Assembly: GCF_900184735.1 (NCBI RefSeq)
Contig: NZ_LT855395.1
Coordinates: forward strand, 413,475 to 471,925
Direction: 5' to 3'
DNA length: 58,451 nucleotides
Source: Paucisalibacillus globulus
GTDB taxonomy: Bacteria > Bacillota > Bacilli > Bacillales > Amphibacillaceae
The position numbers and the translations under genes were made by a program. The notes under the pieces are model-generated. The model did no database searches. It was given only the letters and a program-made list of their open reading frames with translations, and was not told the DNA's origin. The number at the start of each line of letters is the position of its first letter. Positions within the stretch are counted from its first letter, which is position 1. Of the stretch, positions 1 through 7,549 are shown piece after piece.

Positions 1-172
1 CCGGAAATATACTACGCTTTCCGCGGGCGGCTGGTGAGCCTCCTCAGAGCTAAAGCTCTTCCGGGGTCTCACCGATGCCTATCCTCCCGCAGGAGTCTCC
101 GTATATTTCCGGAGCTGATGTGGCGTTACGTTCAGGTTTTTAACTTATACTTTTAGTTATGTCCCAGCCTCT
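1..172 (+). repeat. Family A palindromic element, copy 1 (cut by window edge)
   Basis: This is the right-hand two thirds of a repeat that occurs five times in the window. It contains the inner hairpin (GGTGAGCC...GGTCTCACC, with AGAGC-TAAA-GCTCT at its tip), then CCGTATATTTCCGG, and ends at TGTCCCAGCCTC. The left end lies outside the window. It has the same orientation as the copies at 2491 and 14532. The T-run after the terminal arm could help terminate transcription. Confidence 0.85.
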
Positions 173-199
173 TTTTTTAAGCCTCATTCTTATCTATGA

Positions 200-838
200 C
201 TAGTCTTTAATCTCCAACCCTAAAATCCGTGCAAATCCTAAAGCTTGTTCGGTAGATACTATACAACCTTGTAAGCTATCAAGAGAAACCTGTAGTCTTT
301 CAAACTTGCAGGTTGTCAAATCCACACCAGTTAGTTTCGAATTGGAAAAATTCGCTTCATCTATCATGCAATTCTGTAAGTCCACCTTTTGAATCTTACA
401 TTCATAGAAATCACTACCTTGCATCGTACATTCAGAAAATCTGACCTGTTTTAACTTAGTGTATCCAAATGTAGAAAGGTTCATCTGGCAGTTATCGAAT
501 AATACGTTTTCCAAGGTCGATTCTGGGATGGTAAATCCAATCATTCTACATTTCTTAAGTTCCACACGGTGAATACTTCCTTTAGAAAAGTCCGTATTCG
601 ATAAATCACATTGGACAAAGACACAGTCGGTTAATTGAATATCAGTAAAGTCAGTTCCTTCAAATGTCACTCGTTCAAAAACAACTTGATCAAATACCAT
701 ACGGTCCATGTCTTCTCTTGTTATGACACAGTCCTTGAAGGTGCAGTTGTCATAGTATCCACGTTCCTGAGGATGAAAATCTTCTACTGGTAGATCGTAA
801 ACTATTTTAGGCGGATTTACTTTAAATGATTTAACCAT
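200..838 (-). CDS. Pentapeptide-repeat protein (Qnr-like fold)
   Basis: The 212-residue protein is made almost wholly of A(D/N)LXX-type pentapeptide units, seen as repeated F/L at every fifth position (for example TDFTDIQL, SNTDFSKG, ANFSNSKL). Such proteins fold into a right-handed quadrilateral beta-helix. The C-terminal tail (EQALGFARILGLEI) resembles the closing segment of Qnr-type DNA-gyrase-protecting members, but that function is not shown by sequence alone. There is no signal peptide or membrane segment, so it is probably cytoplasmic. The ATG at 838 follows AAAAGGAGAAGGAT. It stands alone, upstream of a family A repeat. Confidence 0.85.
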   Translation of the reverse strand: MVKSFKVNPPKIVYDLPVEDFHPQERGYYDNCTFKDCVITREDMDRMVFDQVVFERVTFEGTDFTDIQLTDCVFVQCDLSNTDFSKGSIHRVELKKCRMIGFTIPESTLENVLFDNCQMNLSTFGYTKLKQVRFSECTMQGSDFYECKIQKVDLQNCMIDEANFSNSKLTGVDLTTCKFERLQVSLDSLQGCIVSTEQALGFARILGLEIKD

Positions 839-872
839 ATCCTTCTCCTTTTAATATATTTTTCCTATCATA

Positions 873-1658
873 TCAAGATTTTCTTTCTAGCAATTTCTTA
901 ATATCAGCTAATTCCTTTTGTAGTTCTGCAAGCTTAATATCTGTTGGCGAAGGTGTTTCCTCGCGAGATGCTTCTTCCACATTATTGACAATAACCCCAA
1001 CAAATAGATTGATAATAACAAAGGCTCCAATCACAATAAACGTGACGAAGTACCACCAAGATGTTGGGTCTTCTGCTAGAATGGGCCTCATCACACCGCT
1101 TGCCCACGATTCCAATGTAATCACTTGGAAAAGACTTAATAGCGAATCATGTAAGGTTGCAAAATATTCCGGTGCGATATCACTATACAGCATGGTGCCA
1201 ATTACAGCATATATGTAAAAGAAAATACCCAGTAATAATAAAATGGTTCCCATGGAGGGAATGGTAAGTAATAATGCATTGACCATTTTACGTAAGGATG
1301 GAATAACGGACACTGCTCTCAACAATCGTAAAACCCTCACAACACGTAGAACGGTAACATAATGGCTGCCAGTCAATAAGTGACCTAATGAAACGATTAC
1401 AATATCAAATACATTCCAAGGGTCCCTTATGAAATCCTTTATTGATGTTCTTCCAATTAATCGAATAATAATCTCTACTGTAAATATCCAGAGCAATATT
1501 CTGTCTCCAAGAATAATCCAATCATGATACTTACTTGCAATCGAAGTATACGTTTCTAGCCCTACTAAAATAGCATTTATAATAATTAATACAATAATCG
1601 TATTCGAAAATATCGGATGCTCCGATACGTTTCTACATGCTTGCTTAAAACTATTCAT
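873..1658 (-). CDS. Voltage-gated sodium channel, NaChBac type
   Basis: This is a one-domain six-TM cation channel. From the chosen start (261 aa), S4 carries arginines at 105, 108, 111 and 114 at every third position. The pore loop has the selectivity filter TLESWAS at 181-187, the signature of the NaChBac sodium channel of alkaliphilic Bacillus. NaChBac is 274 aa, so the length fits. A short C-terminal coiled coil follows S6 and could mediate tetramerisation. I chose the ATG at 1658 because GGGGGAGGAAG lies just upstream; the ATG at 1679 would put that ribosome binding site inside the gene. Known relatives support sodium entry linked to motility, chemotaxis and pH homeostasis. Confidence 0.93.
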   Translation of the reverse strand: MNSFKQACRNVSEHPIFSNTIIVLIIINAILVGLETYTSIASKYHDWIILGDRILLWIFTVEIIIRLIGRTSIKDFIRDPWNVFDIVIVSLGHLLTGSHYVTVLRVVRVLRLLRAVSVIPSLRKMVNALLLTIPSMGTILLLLGIFFYIYAVIGTMLYSDIAPEYFATLHDSLLSLFQVITLESWASGVMRPILAEDPTSWWYFVTFIVIGAFVIINLFVGVIVNNVEEASREETPSPTDIKLAELQKELADIKKLLERKS

Positions 1659-1752
1659 CTGTGTTTCTTCCTCCCCCATCTAACATTTTACGGTTTGTAT
1701 CATTTTCTGTCATCTATTAAATGGATTCGGCTAATTCTTATTAAAGCCATCA

Positions 1753-1788
1753 AAAAAGGTATTAGAGCGCTCACTCTAATACCTTTTT
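1753..1788 (-). terminator. Rho-independent terminator after wrbA
   Basis: A 15-bp perfect inverted repeat (AAAAAGGTATTAGAG / CTCTAATACCTTTTT) with a 6-nt loop. It lies just beyond the wrbA stop codon and is A/T-flanked on both sides, so it may work in both directions. Confidence 0.9.
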
Positions 1789-1798
1789 CAAAATCTGA

Positions 1799-2398
1799 TT
1801 AGTTCCCTGCAACTTTTTGAGCAATTTCTATTGTTCGCTTTGCTTGATGTTTAACTGCCGCTTGAACATCTTCTATCATCTTACCATCTTGCCCTTGCGT
1901 TACACTGGTTCCATAAGGGTTACCACCTGCAGCCATTAATAATGTATCTGTATATCCTGGTGGTACGATAATAGCACCCCAATGCATCATGGATGTATAA
2001 AGGGCTAGAATAGTTGCTTCTTGACCCCCATGCGGATTTTGTGCTGAAGTCATGGCACTAACTACTTTGTTAACTGTTTTACCTGTCGCCCATAGTCCAC
2101 CTTGCATATCTAGGAATTGTTTCATTTGTGAAGCTACATTACCAAATCTAGTTGGTACACTAAAGATAATCGCATCTGCCCATTCGATGTCCTCTGATGT
2201 CGCTTCTGGAACTTCCTTCGTTGCATCAATATGTGCTTTCCATCCGGGATTAGAAGCGATAGCTGCTTCTGGAGCAAGCTCTGGTACCTTTACAACCTTC
2301 ACTTCTGCTCCGGCCTCTTTTCCAGCCTCTTCAGCCCACTTTGCTAGCTGATAGTTCGTTCCAGTGGAACTGTAATAAATAACTGCTAATTTTACCAT
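1799..2398 (-). CDS. wrbA: NAD(P)H:quinone oxidoreductase WrbA
   Basis: This is a flavodoxin-fold FMN protein of about 199 residues that reduces quinones with two electrons and so avoids semiquinone radicals. The FMN phosphate loop YYSSTGTNYQLA is at the N-terminus. PTRFGNVASQMKQFLDMQGGLW and the later MTSAQNPHGGQE segment are typical of WrbA and bind the isoalloxazine ring. The start is the ATG at 2398, seven bases after AAGGAG; the upstream ATG at 2416 lacks a site. It is a single gene with its own terminator, in a window with other redox and stress genes (Spx, HtpX, DJ-1). Confidence 0.93.
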   Translation of the reverse strand: MVKLAVIYYSSTGTNYQLAKWAEEAGKEAGAEVKVVKVPELAPEAAIASNPGWKAHIDATKEVPEATSEDIEWADAIIFSVPTRFGNVASQMKQFLDMQGGLWATGKTVNKVVSAMTSAQNPHGGQEATILALYTSMMHWGAIIVPPGYTDTLLMAAGGNPYGTSVTQGQDGKMIEDVQAAVKHQAKRTIEIAQKVAGN

Positions 2399-2490
2399 TA
2401 CCATTCTCCTTTTCATAAATTACAAATTACGCTTCTATTATTTACCAATCGTAATTATTTATGACTAGGAAAAATTATTACTGAAATAAA

Positions 2491-2731
2491 AGAGGCTGGG
2501 ACAAAAGAGTTTTAGTTGATTAAAATCCGAACGAACATGAAAAAGCGCATAGACCCGCTTCGGAAATATACTACGCTTTCCACGGGCGGCTGGTGAGCCT
2601 CCTCAGAGCTAAAGCTCTTCCGGGGTCTCACCGATGCCTATCCTCCCGTAGGAGTCTCCGTATATTTCCGGAGCTGATGTGGTGTTTCGTTCAGGTTCTC
2701 AACTTATACTTTTAGTTATGTCCCAGTCTCC
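2491..2731 (+). repeat. Family A palindromic element, copy 2
   Basis: A complete ~240-bp copy. It starts AGAGGCTGGGACA and ends TGTCCCAGTCTCC, so the termini are near-perfect inverted repeats. Inside are GGAAATATAC / GTATATTTCC arms and a GGTGAG...CTCACC hairpin. It fills the space between wrbA and desR and carries no gene. Confidence 0.9.
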
Positions 2732-2734
2732 TTA

Positions 2735-3337
2735 TTATTTAAACCAACCTTTTTCTCGGAAACGTGAAATGGCTTCAATACGATTACTGACATCGAGTTT
2801 ATCCAATATTACCGATACATAATTCCGTACTGTTCCGGTTGTCAGATAAAGTTGATTTGCTATTTCTTTCGTGTTTTTTCCCTCTGCAATTAACTTAATA
2901 ACCTGCTCCTCACGTTCTGATAGTGGGTTATCCTCCTTGTTATAGGCAATATCAATTAATTCGGGAGCGTATATTTTCCGACCATCCATAATAACCCGAA
3001 TCGAATTGGCTAATTCTTCACTAGGACTGTCTTTTAATAGATAACCACTGACATTAGCATCACGGGCACGTTCAAAATACCCAGCTCTCGCGAAGGTTGT
3101 TAAGATAATGACTTTACAATCATAGTCTTTTATTTCTTCCGCAACATCCAACCCGCTTTTTACCGGCATTTCGATATCCATTATACAAATATCAGGTTTA
3201 TACTGATTGATCAGTTTTAAAGCCTCTTCCCCATCTTTTGCCATGCCAACCACTTCCATATCATCCTCTAAATCTAGTAAGGATCCTAGGGCACCGAGCA
3301 AAAGCCGTTGGTCTTCAGCGATCACAATACGAATCAT
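2735..3337 (-). CDS. desR: Response regulator DesR
   Basis: A NarL/LuxR-family regulator of 200 aa (B. subtilis DesR has 199). The receiver domain spans about 1-120 with the acidic pocket at E8/D9, the phosphoacceptor at D54 and K102 in LLKDSPS. The LuxR-type HTH is at about 135-195 (LSEREEQVIKLIAEGKNTKEIA). In Bacillus, phospho-DesR activates the desaturase gene when the membrane becomes too ordered at low temperature. Its ATG overlaps the stop of desK by 4 bp, and des lies upstream, which is the order known from B. subtilis and settles the identity. Confidence 0.93.
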   Translation of the reverse strand: MIRIVIAEDQRLLLGALGSLLDLEDDMEVVGMAKDGEEALKLINQYKPDICIMDIEMPVKSGLDVAEEIKDYDCKVIILTTFARAGYFERARDANVSGYLLKDSPSEELANSIRVIMDGRKIYAPELIDIAYNKEDNPLSEREEQVIKLIAEGKNTKEIANQLYLTTGTVRNYVSVILDKLDVSNRIEAISRFREKGWFK

Positions 3338-4467
3338 GACAATCTCTCCTCTTGTTGTTGCTTTACAACATTTGGGATCCGAATGGTTAGTACCGTTCCA
3401 TCTCTGTTCTCAATTTCCAAGCTTCCATTGACAAAGTCTAACCGTTCCCGCATACCGCGTAGTCCATTACCTTTTGACTTAGCTATATTACCAATTCCTA
3501 TTCCATCGTCTTTGATAATAATACTAACCTCACCTGGTAATTGCTGAATGTTAACCGAGCATGATGTAGCTTGACTGTGTTTCACCACGTTCGTCACCGC
3601 TTCTTTCAAGCACATTCCAAGAACGTTTTCAACTAATAATGGTGTGCGCTCGAGTACAGGATTACCTTCGAGAAGAAATTTCATTTCCGCTGCACCAATT
3701 ACCTGTTGGGCGTGGTGGACTTCATCCTCTAATTTCGTACTTCGCATATCAGAAACCATTTCTCGCACTTCTTTTAATGCCGTTCTTGCTGTTTGGTGAA
3801 TATCCAATATTTCTTTTTGAACTTTTTCGGGATGTTTTTGTAACAACCTCCCAGCTAAATCGCTTTTCAGTCCAATTAATGAAAGTTTTTGTCCTAACGT
3901 ATCATGTAAGTCCCGGGCGATACGCTGTCTTTCTTCCATCACCATTAATTGCGAGATCCGGACATTAGCATCTTCCAATTGGTGTTCAAGCTTTTCCCGC
4001 TTTATTCGATTATACATATTGAAAGGCAATAGTATGACACCAATAACACTAATGATGATAAATGGAAGCTGTGAAAAGAAGATTTGGCTTTGTGTAAAAA
4101 ATCCTATTGTGGTAGCTGAAATAGTCGTGACCAGATGAACGACATAAAGCGTAATAAATCCGGCCTTGTTTTGGATATTTCCTATATAAAAGGCAAGAAA
4201 TAAAGAGAAATAGACATAGCCAAAATATAAGGTCATCCCAATACTAATAGCCATTTCAATTCCAACTGATAAATAGACGGTCCATCCTTTTTTTATATAG
4301 GATAAGCGAAAAGTAGTAAAAAAAGCGACGATCATAAATACCCCGATAAGAACCTCTGTTGGAGTAGAGAACCTAATGATGAAATAGAATGGAAGGATAC
4401 AGAATACAACCCAAATATAAATACTCAGACCTGTATTCTTAGAAAAAATATGATACCATTTTTGCAT
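3334..4467 (-). CDS. desK: Membrane-thickness sensor kinase DesK
   Basis: A histidine kinase of 377 aa. The first ~150 residues hold five or so hydrophobic segments with almost no extracellular domain. They are followed by a coiled linker and the HisKA_3 motif ERQRIARDLHDTLGQ with the phosphorylated His at 188, the same number as in B. subtilis DesK. The HATPase domain follows (N-box EAVTNVVKHS, GNGLRGMRER). In the known system DesK is a phosphatase in fluid membranes and a kinase in ordered ones. A terminator lies between des and desK, so desKR may have partly separate expression. Confidence 0.93.
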   Translation of the reverse strand: MQKWYHIFSKNTGLSIYIWVVFCILPFYFIIRFSTPTEVLIGVFMIVAFFTTFRLSYIKKGWTVYLSVGIEMAISIGMTLYFGYVYFSLFLAFYIGNIQNKAGFITLYVVHLVTTISATTIGFFTQSQIFFSQLPFIIISVIGVILLPFNMYNRIKREKLEHQLEDANVRISQLMVMEERQRIARDLHDTLGQKLSLIGLKSDLAGRLLQKHPEKVQKEILDIHQTARTALKEVREMVSDMRSTKLEDEVHHAQQVIGAAEMKFLLEGNPVLERTPLLVENVLGMCLKEAVTNVVKHSQATSCSVNIQQLPGEVSIIIKDDGIGIGNIAKSKGNGLRGMRERLDFVNGSLEIENRDGTVLTIRIPNVVKQQQEERLS

Positions 4468-4520
4468 TTTCTTCCTCCTATTTCCTGTTTAGCTTGAGTA
4501 TAGCAGATATTAGATAATAC

Positions 4521-4547
4521 AAAAACCCTTTCAAACGAAGGGTTTTT
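4521..4547 (-). terminator. Terminator between des and desK
   Basis: AAAAACCCTT and AAGGGTTTTT form a perfect 10-bp stem with a 7-nt loop, just after the des stop codon. Its position would uncouple abundant des mRNA from desKR. Confidence 0.8.
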
Positions 4548-4555
4548 ATCAAATA

Positions 4556-5608
4556 TTACTTTTCTTGAATACTAGTTTTTCTTGTTGGCAGTTGTATATT
4601 TGCTTTTGGTTCCTTTAAGCGTTCTTTAATTTCCTTAAAGCTTACAAATGTTTTACTCGCCTCATCGTATAAACGGAATCGAATGGATTGCAAGCTAGTC
4701 TTTAAGGTTATCGTTGTTGCTTTTTGTAATGGTGGTGTAGATTCATGTGCTTTTTCTAAGTTGTAATTCGGTACTCTTGGGCTTAAATGGTGAACATGGT
4801 GATATCCGATACTTCCAGTTAACCACTCGATAATTTTAGGCAACTTATAATAAGAGCTTCCGTCCACAGCTGCTTTGACATAGTCCCATTCCTCTTCATT
4901 TTCAAAGTAGGAATCCTCGAACTGATGTTGAACATAAAACAACCAAATGCCTGCCGCCCCAGCAATAAATAAGATAGGTAGTTGAATGATTAAGAACGCC
5001 TGCCAACCGATCGCCCATATTAATAATGCATAGATTGCCACGATAGATACATTAATTAAGTACGTATTGATCCGTTCTTTTCTTTTTGCACCTTTGCGAT
5101 TAAAGCGGTTGGAGATTAAAAATAGATATAGCGGTCCTAATCCAAACATGATGATTGGATTTCGATATAGACGATACGCCAATCTACCCCAAAACGAAGC
5201 TTCTATATACTCATCTACCGTCATGACCCAAACATCACCAACACCACGTTTATCTAAGTTACTACTAGTAGCGTGATGAATAGAGTGACTCCATTTCCAT
5301 TTTTCAAATGCAAAGTGCGTGATGATACCTGTAATAGTTCCAATTATCCGGTTTGCCTTTTTGTTCTGGAAAAAGGACATATGTGTACAATCATGGAAAA
5401 TAATAAAGGTTCGGACTACAAAACCTGCAGCAAGAATGATACAAGGTACCGCTAACCAAATTGATATTGCCAGACTCTGATAGGCAAGGAACCATAGTAC
5501 TAAAAATGGAATGATCGTATTGGCTATCTGAATAATACTAGCCCTTGTATTAGATTTAGCGTAAGGCATGACACTCTTTCTCAATTGCGCTTGTTTTTGT
5601 TTACTCAC
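4556..5608 (-). CDS. des: Acyl-lipid desaturase Des
   Basis: An integral-membrane fatty-acid desaturase that introduces a cis double bond into acyl chains of existing membrane lipids using reduced ferredoxin or flavodoxin. Three histidine boxes bind the di-iron centre: HDCTH, HSIHHATSS and HHVHH. Hydrophobic pairs lie near residues 30-75 and 180-230. The long stretch SSNLDKRGVGD matches Bacillus Des closely. The start is set at the GTG at 5608, six bases after AGGAGG, giving 350 aa (B. subtilis 352). The ATG at 5659 has no ribosome binding site. It is controlled by the DesR-type palindrome just upstream. Confidence 0.95.
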   Translation of the reverse strand: MSKQKQAQLRKSVMPYAKSNTRASIIQIANTIIPFLVLWFLAYQSLAISIWLAVPCIILAAGFVVRTFIIFHDCTHMSFFQNKKANRIIGTITGIITHFAFEKWKWSHSIHHATSSNLDKRGVGDVWVMTVDEYIEASFWGRLAYRLYRNPIIMFGLGPLYLFLISNRFNRKGAKRKERINTYLINVSIVAIYALLIWAIGWQAFLIIQLPILFIAGAAGIWLFYVQHQFEDSYFENEEEWDYVKAAVDGSSYYKLPKIIEWLTGSIGYHHVHHLSPRVPNYNLEKAHESTPPLQKATTITLKTSLQSIRFRLYDEASKTFVSFKEIKERLKEPKANIQLPTRKTSIQEK

Positions 5609-5670
5609 ATTATTCCTCCTCGATTTTAAGTTATTAGTTATATAATAGGTTGGAATCATATGTTTTATAA

Positions 5671-5710
5671 GTCATATATGTCAGGATTTCAATATGACAA
5701 ATGTCATATT
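5671..5710 (-). promoter_or_regulatory. DesR operator and des promoter region
   Basis: A palindrome at 5691-5710 has perfect 8-nt arms AATATGAC / GTCATATT around AAAT. A second, imperfect site (GTCATATATGTCA) lies at 5671-5683, nearer the gene. Two adjacent unequal sites upstream of des match what is known for phospho-DesR binding in B. subtilis. Read on the minus strand, a TATTAT -10-like box follows with only a poor -35, as expected for an activator-dependent promoter. Confidence 0.8.
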
Positions 5711-5730
5711 GGGTATGTAATTGCCCAATA

Positions 5731-5759
5731 AAAAAGGGTGATGATTTTCATCATCACCA
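5731..5759 (-). terminator. Terminator after the DUF3231 gene
   Basis: On the minus strand, GGTGATGAT / ATCATCACC forms a stem followed by a run of six T. It separates the DUF3231 gene from the des control region. Confidence 0.85.
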
Positions 5760-5785
5760 CTGCTTACTTATTCTTCCTGAGCTAT

Positions 5786-6304
5786 TTATTCTTCACCCTT
5801 GGAAAGATGAAGTGGTGGGGGTACAAGCCAGCCTTTGTCTTTATTTAACTTAAGAAGCTTCGCACCAAATGCTGCTTTTTGGGTATGTATTTTCCCAAAC
5901 AATGCTGCAATATCTTCACGTATACACTGACCAATTGCAGTGCTAGCTGCTACTAAGCCAGCAGCAACATCGGCAGATACCTTACCTGCAATTTCATTAT
6001 CCATAAAACGAGCGCCAGTAGGTATGGATTCTAAATCTGCAGTCGGGCGCTCTGGTGGAGTTGGTGGTAACCCAACACCATTTGCTTTTAACAATGCTTC
6101 TAGCTCCGTTAAATCCTGCTTACCTTGTTCAATTGCTTCTTTAATTAGTTGTTTTAAGTCTTCGTCGCCTGTATGGTTTAATAAAGTTTGGTATGCAGCA
6201 ACCATTGCCTTTCCAGAAAACACAGCTGTCCAAACACCATAAACCTCTCCGTAATGCATCGGTTCATCTGTTGGATTTCCGGAGCGAGTATGTTGCGCTA
6301 CCAT
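5786..6304 (-). CDS. DUF3231 family protein
   Basis: The protein has about 172 residues and a single DUF3231 domain. Family hallmarks are visible: SGNPTDEPMHYGEV near the start, PPTPPERP in the middle, and GQCIREDIAALFGK and KGWLVPPPLH near the end. The family is common in spore-forming bacilli, often as two-domain proteins, and forms a ferritin-like helical bundle; its role is not established. I chose the ATG at 6304, although its ribosome binding site is weak (ACTAGG). The frame stays open upstream to a TTG at 6361, so the start is uncertain. Confidence 0.8.
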   Translation of the reverse strand: MVAQHTRSGNPTDEPMHYGEVYGVWTAVFSGKAMVAAYQTLLNHTGDEDLKQLIKEAIEQGKQDLTELEALLKANGVGLPPTPPERPTADLESIPTGARFMDNEIAGKVSADVAAGLVAASTAIGQCIREDIAALFGKIHTQKAAFGAKLLKLNKDKGWLVPPPLHLSKGEE

Positions 6305-6431
6305 AATACCTAGTTTCTGCACAGTTTCTAATCGACCGTCCAATATAAGTGAGTAGCACAATTAATATATTGGTTTTATTTCGTTGTTTATTAGTATAAT
6401 GATATATAAAATAATAGCAGGAGGGGGAGTT

Positions 6432-7046
6432 ATGGACATCAACAATATTCTAGGACAGTTGTCGGAGAAAGAACCGGGCATTATGGGAATGGAGGATTTC
6501 AAACGGTCGGCTGTTCTTATTCCGTTAGTTAATATTAATGGAGATACCCATATTTTATTTGAAGTTCGTTCGATGAAATTACGAACCCAACCAGGAGATA
6601 TATGCTTTCCAGGTGGCCGTATTGACCCAACTGATCCTACTCCAATGGAATGTGCCATACGAGAAACAACCGAAGAACTTGGAATTAACAAGGAAAATAT
6701 AGTAGATGTAACACCGATAGATTACATCGTTTCAGACATGGGAAGAATTATCTATCCTTATGTAGGCGAACTTCAACACATTGACGAAATCACTCCTAAT
6801 GAAGAAGTTGGAGATTACTTCACAGTTCCTTTATCTCACTTTCTTAACACTACTCCTGAGTCCTATAAAGTAAACTTCAAAGTAATACCCGAAGAAAACT
6901 TCCCATTTGATTTAATTGTTGGTGGAGAAGATTATAATTGGAAAGTTCGTCATATCAATGAGCTGTTTTATCGTTATGAAGACCGGGTCATATGGGGTCT
7001 GACGGCGAAGATATTGACGCATTTTATAAAGTTAATAAAGAGTTAA
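6432..7046 (+). CDS. Nudix hydrolase, CoA pyrophosphatase-like
   Basis: The protein has 204 aa. The Nudix box runs from GGRIDPTD through the core AIRETTEELGI (consensus GX5EX7REUXEEXGU), and the preceding LRTQPGDICFPGG matches the UPF0035 motif of CoA pyrophosphatases. The inferred reaction splits CoA or oxidised CoA into phosphopantetheine and 3',5'-ADP with Mg2+ or Mn2+. The ATG at 6432 follows AGGAGGGGGAG; the upstream ATG at 6384 lacks a site. It is a lone gene facing ypvA across a tandem-repeat spacer and a shared terminator. Confidence 0.88.
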   Translation: MDINNILGQLSEKEPGIMGMEDFKRSAVLIPLVNINGDTHILFEVRSMKLRTQPGDICFPGGRIDPTDPTPMECAIRETTEELGINKENIVDVTPIDYIVSDMGRIIYPYVGELQHIDEITPNEEVGDYFTVPLSHFLNTTPESYKVNFKVIPEENFPFDLIVGGEDYNWKVRHINELFYRYEDRVIWGLTAKILTHFIKLIKS

Positions 7047-7079
7047 TGAATTGTTGGTTGTCATTATTCTTTTTGATTT

Positions 7080-7475
7080 AATTATGAGAGTAAAATGATG
7101 AATGGCTGGTTCTTATTATTCTTCTTGACTTGAATGTGGGATTGAAATGATGAGTGACAGCTCCTCATTATTCTTTTTGATTTGATTATAAGAGTGAAAT
7201 GATGAATGGCTGGTTCTTATATTTCTTTTTGACATATATATGGGAATGAAATGATGTGTGGCTGGCTCTCATTATTCTTTTTGACTTGAATATGGGAATG
7301 AAATGATGAGTAACGGCTTCTCACTTTTCTTTTTGATTCGATTATAAGAGTGAAATGATGAAAGGCTGGTTATCATATTTCTTTTTGACTCGAACACCAG
7401 AGTAAAATGATGAATGGCAAGTTATCATTATTCATTTTGATTCAAACATTGGAATGAAATAACAATTCGCAGTCC
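7080..7475. repeat. Tandem array 1, about eight 52-bp units
   Basis: The word AAATGATG recurs at 7093, 7145, 7197, 7249, 7301, 7353 and 7405, each exactly 52 bp apart; an eroded unit starts at 7457. Units diverge by roughly a quarter and fall into two subtypes (preceded by GAGTGA or GGGAATG). Each holds ATGATGA and, about 10 bp on, a T(C/T)AT(T) word that partly pairs with it. The array lies in a convergent intergenic gap with no ORF. Confidence 0.9.
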
Positions 7476-7512
7476 CCATTAACCTCGTTAATACTAATTT
7501 CATCATAAATAT

Positions 7513-7546
7513 AATCGGCTAGGATTACATAATCCTAGCCGATTTT
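7513..7546. terminator. Bidirectional terminator (Nudix / ypvA)
   Basis: A 14-bp perfect stem AATCGGCTAGGATT / AATCCTAGCCGATT with loop ACAT, followed by T-rich sequence. It serves the two converging genes. Confidence 0.92.
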
Positions 7547-7549
7547 TAT

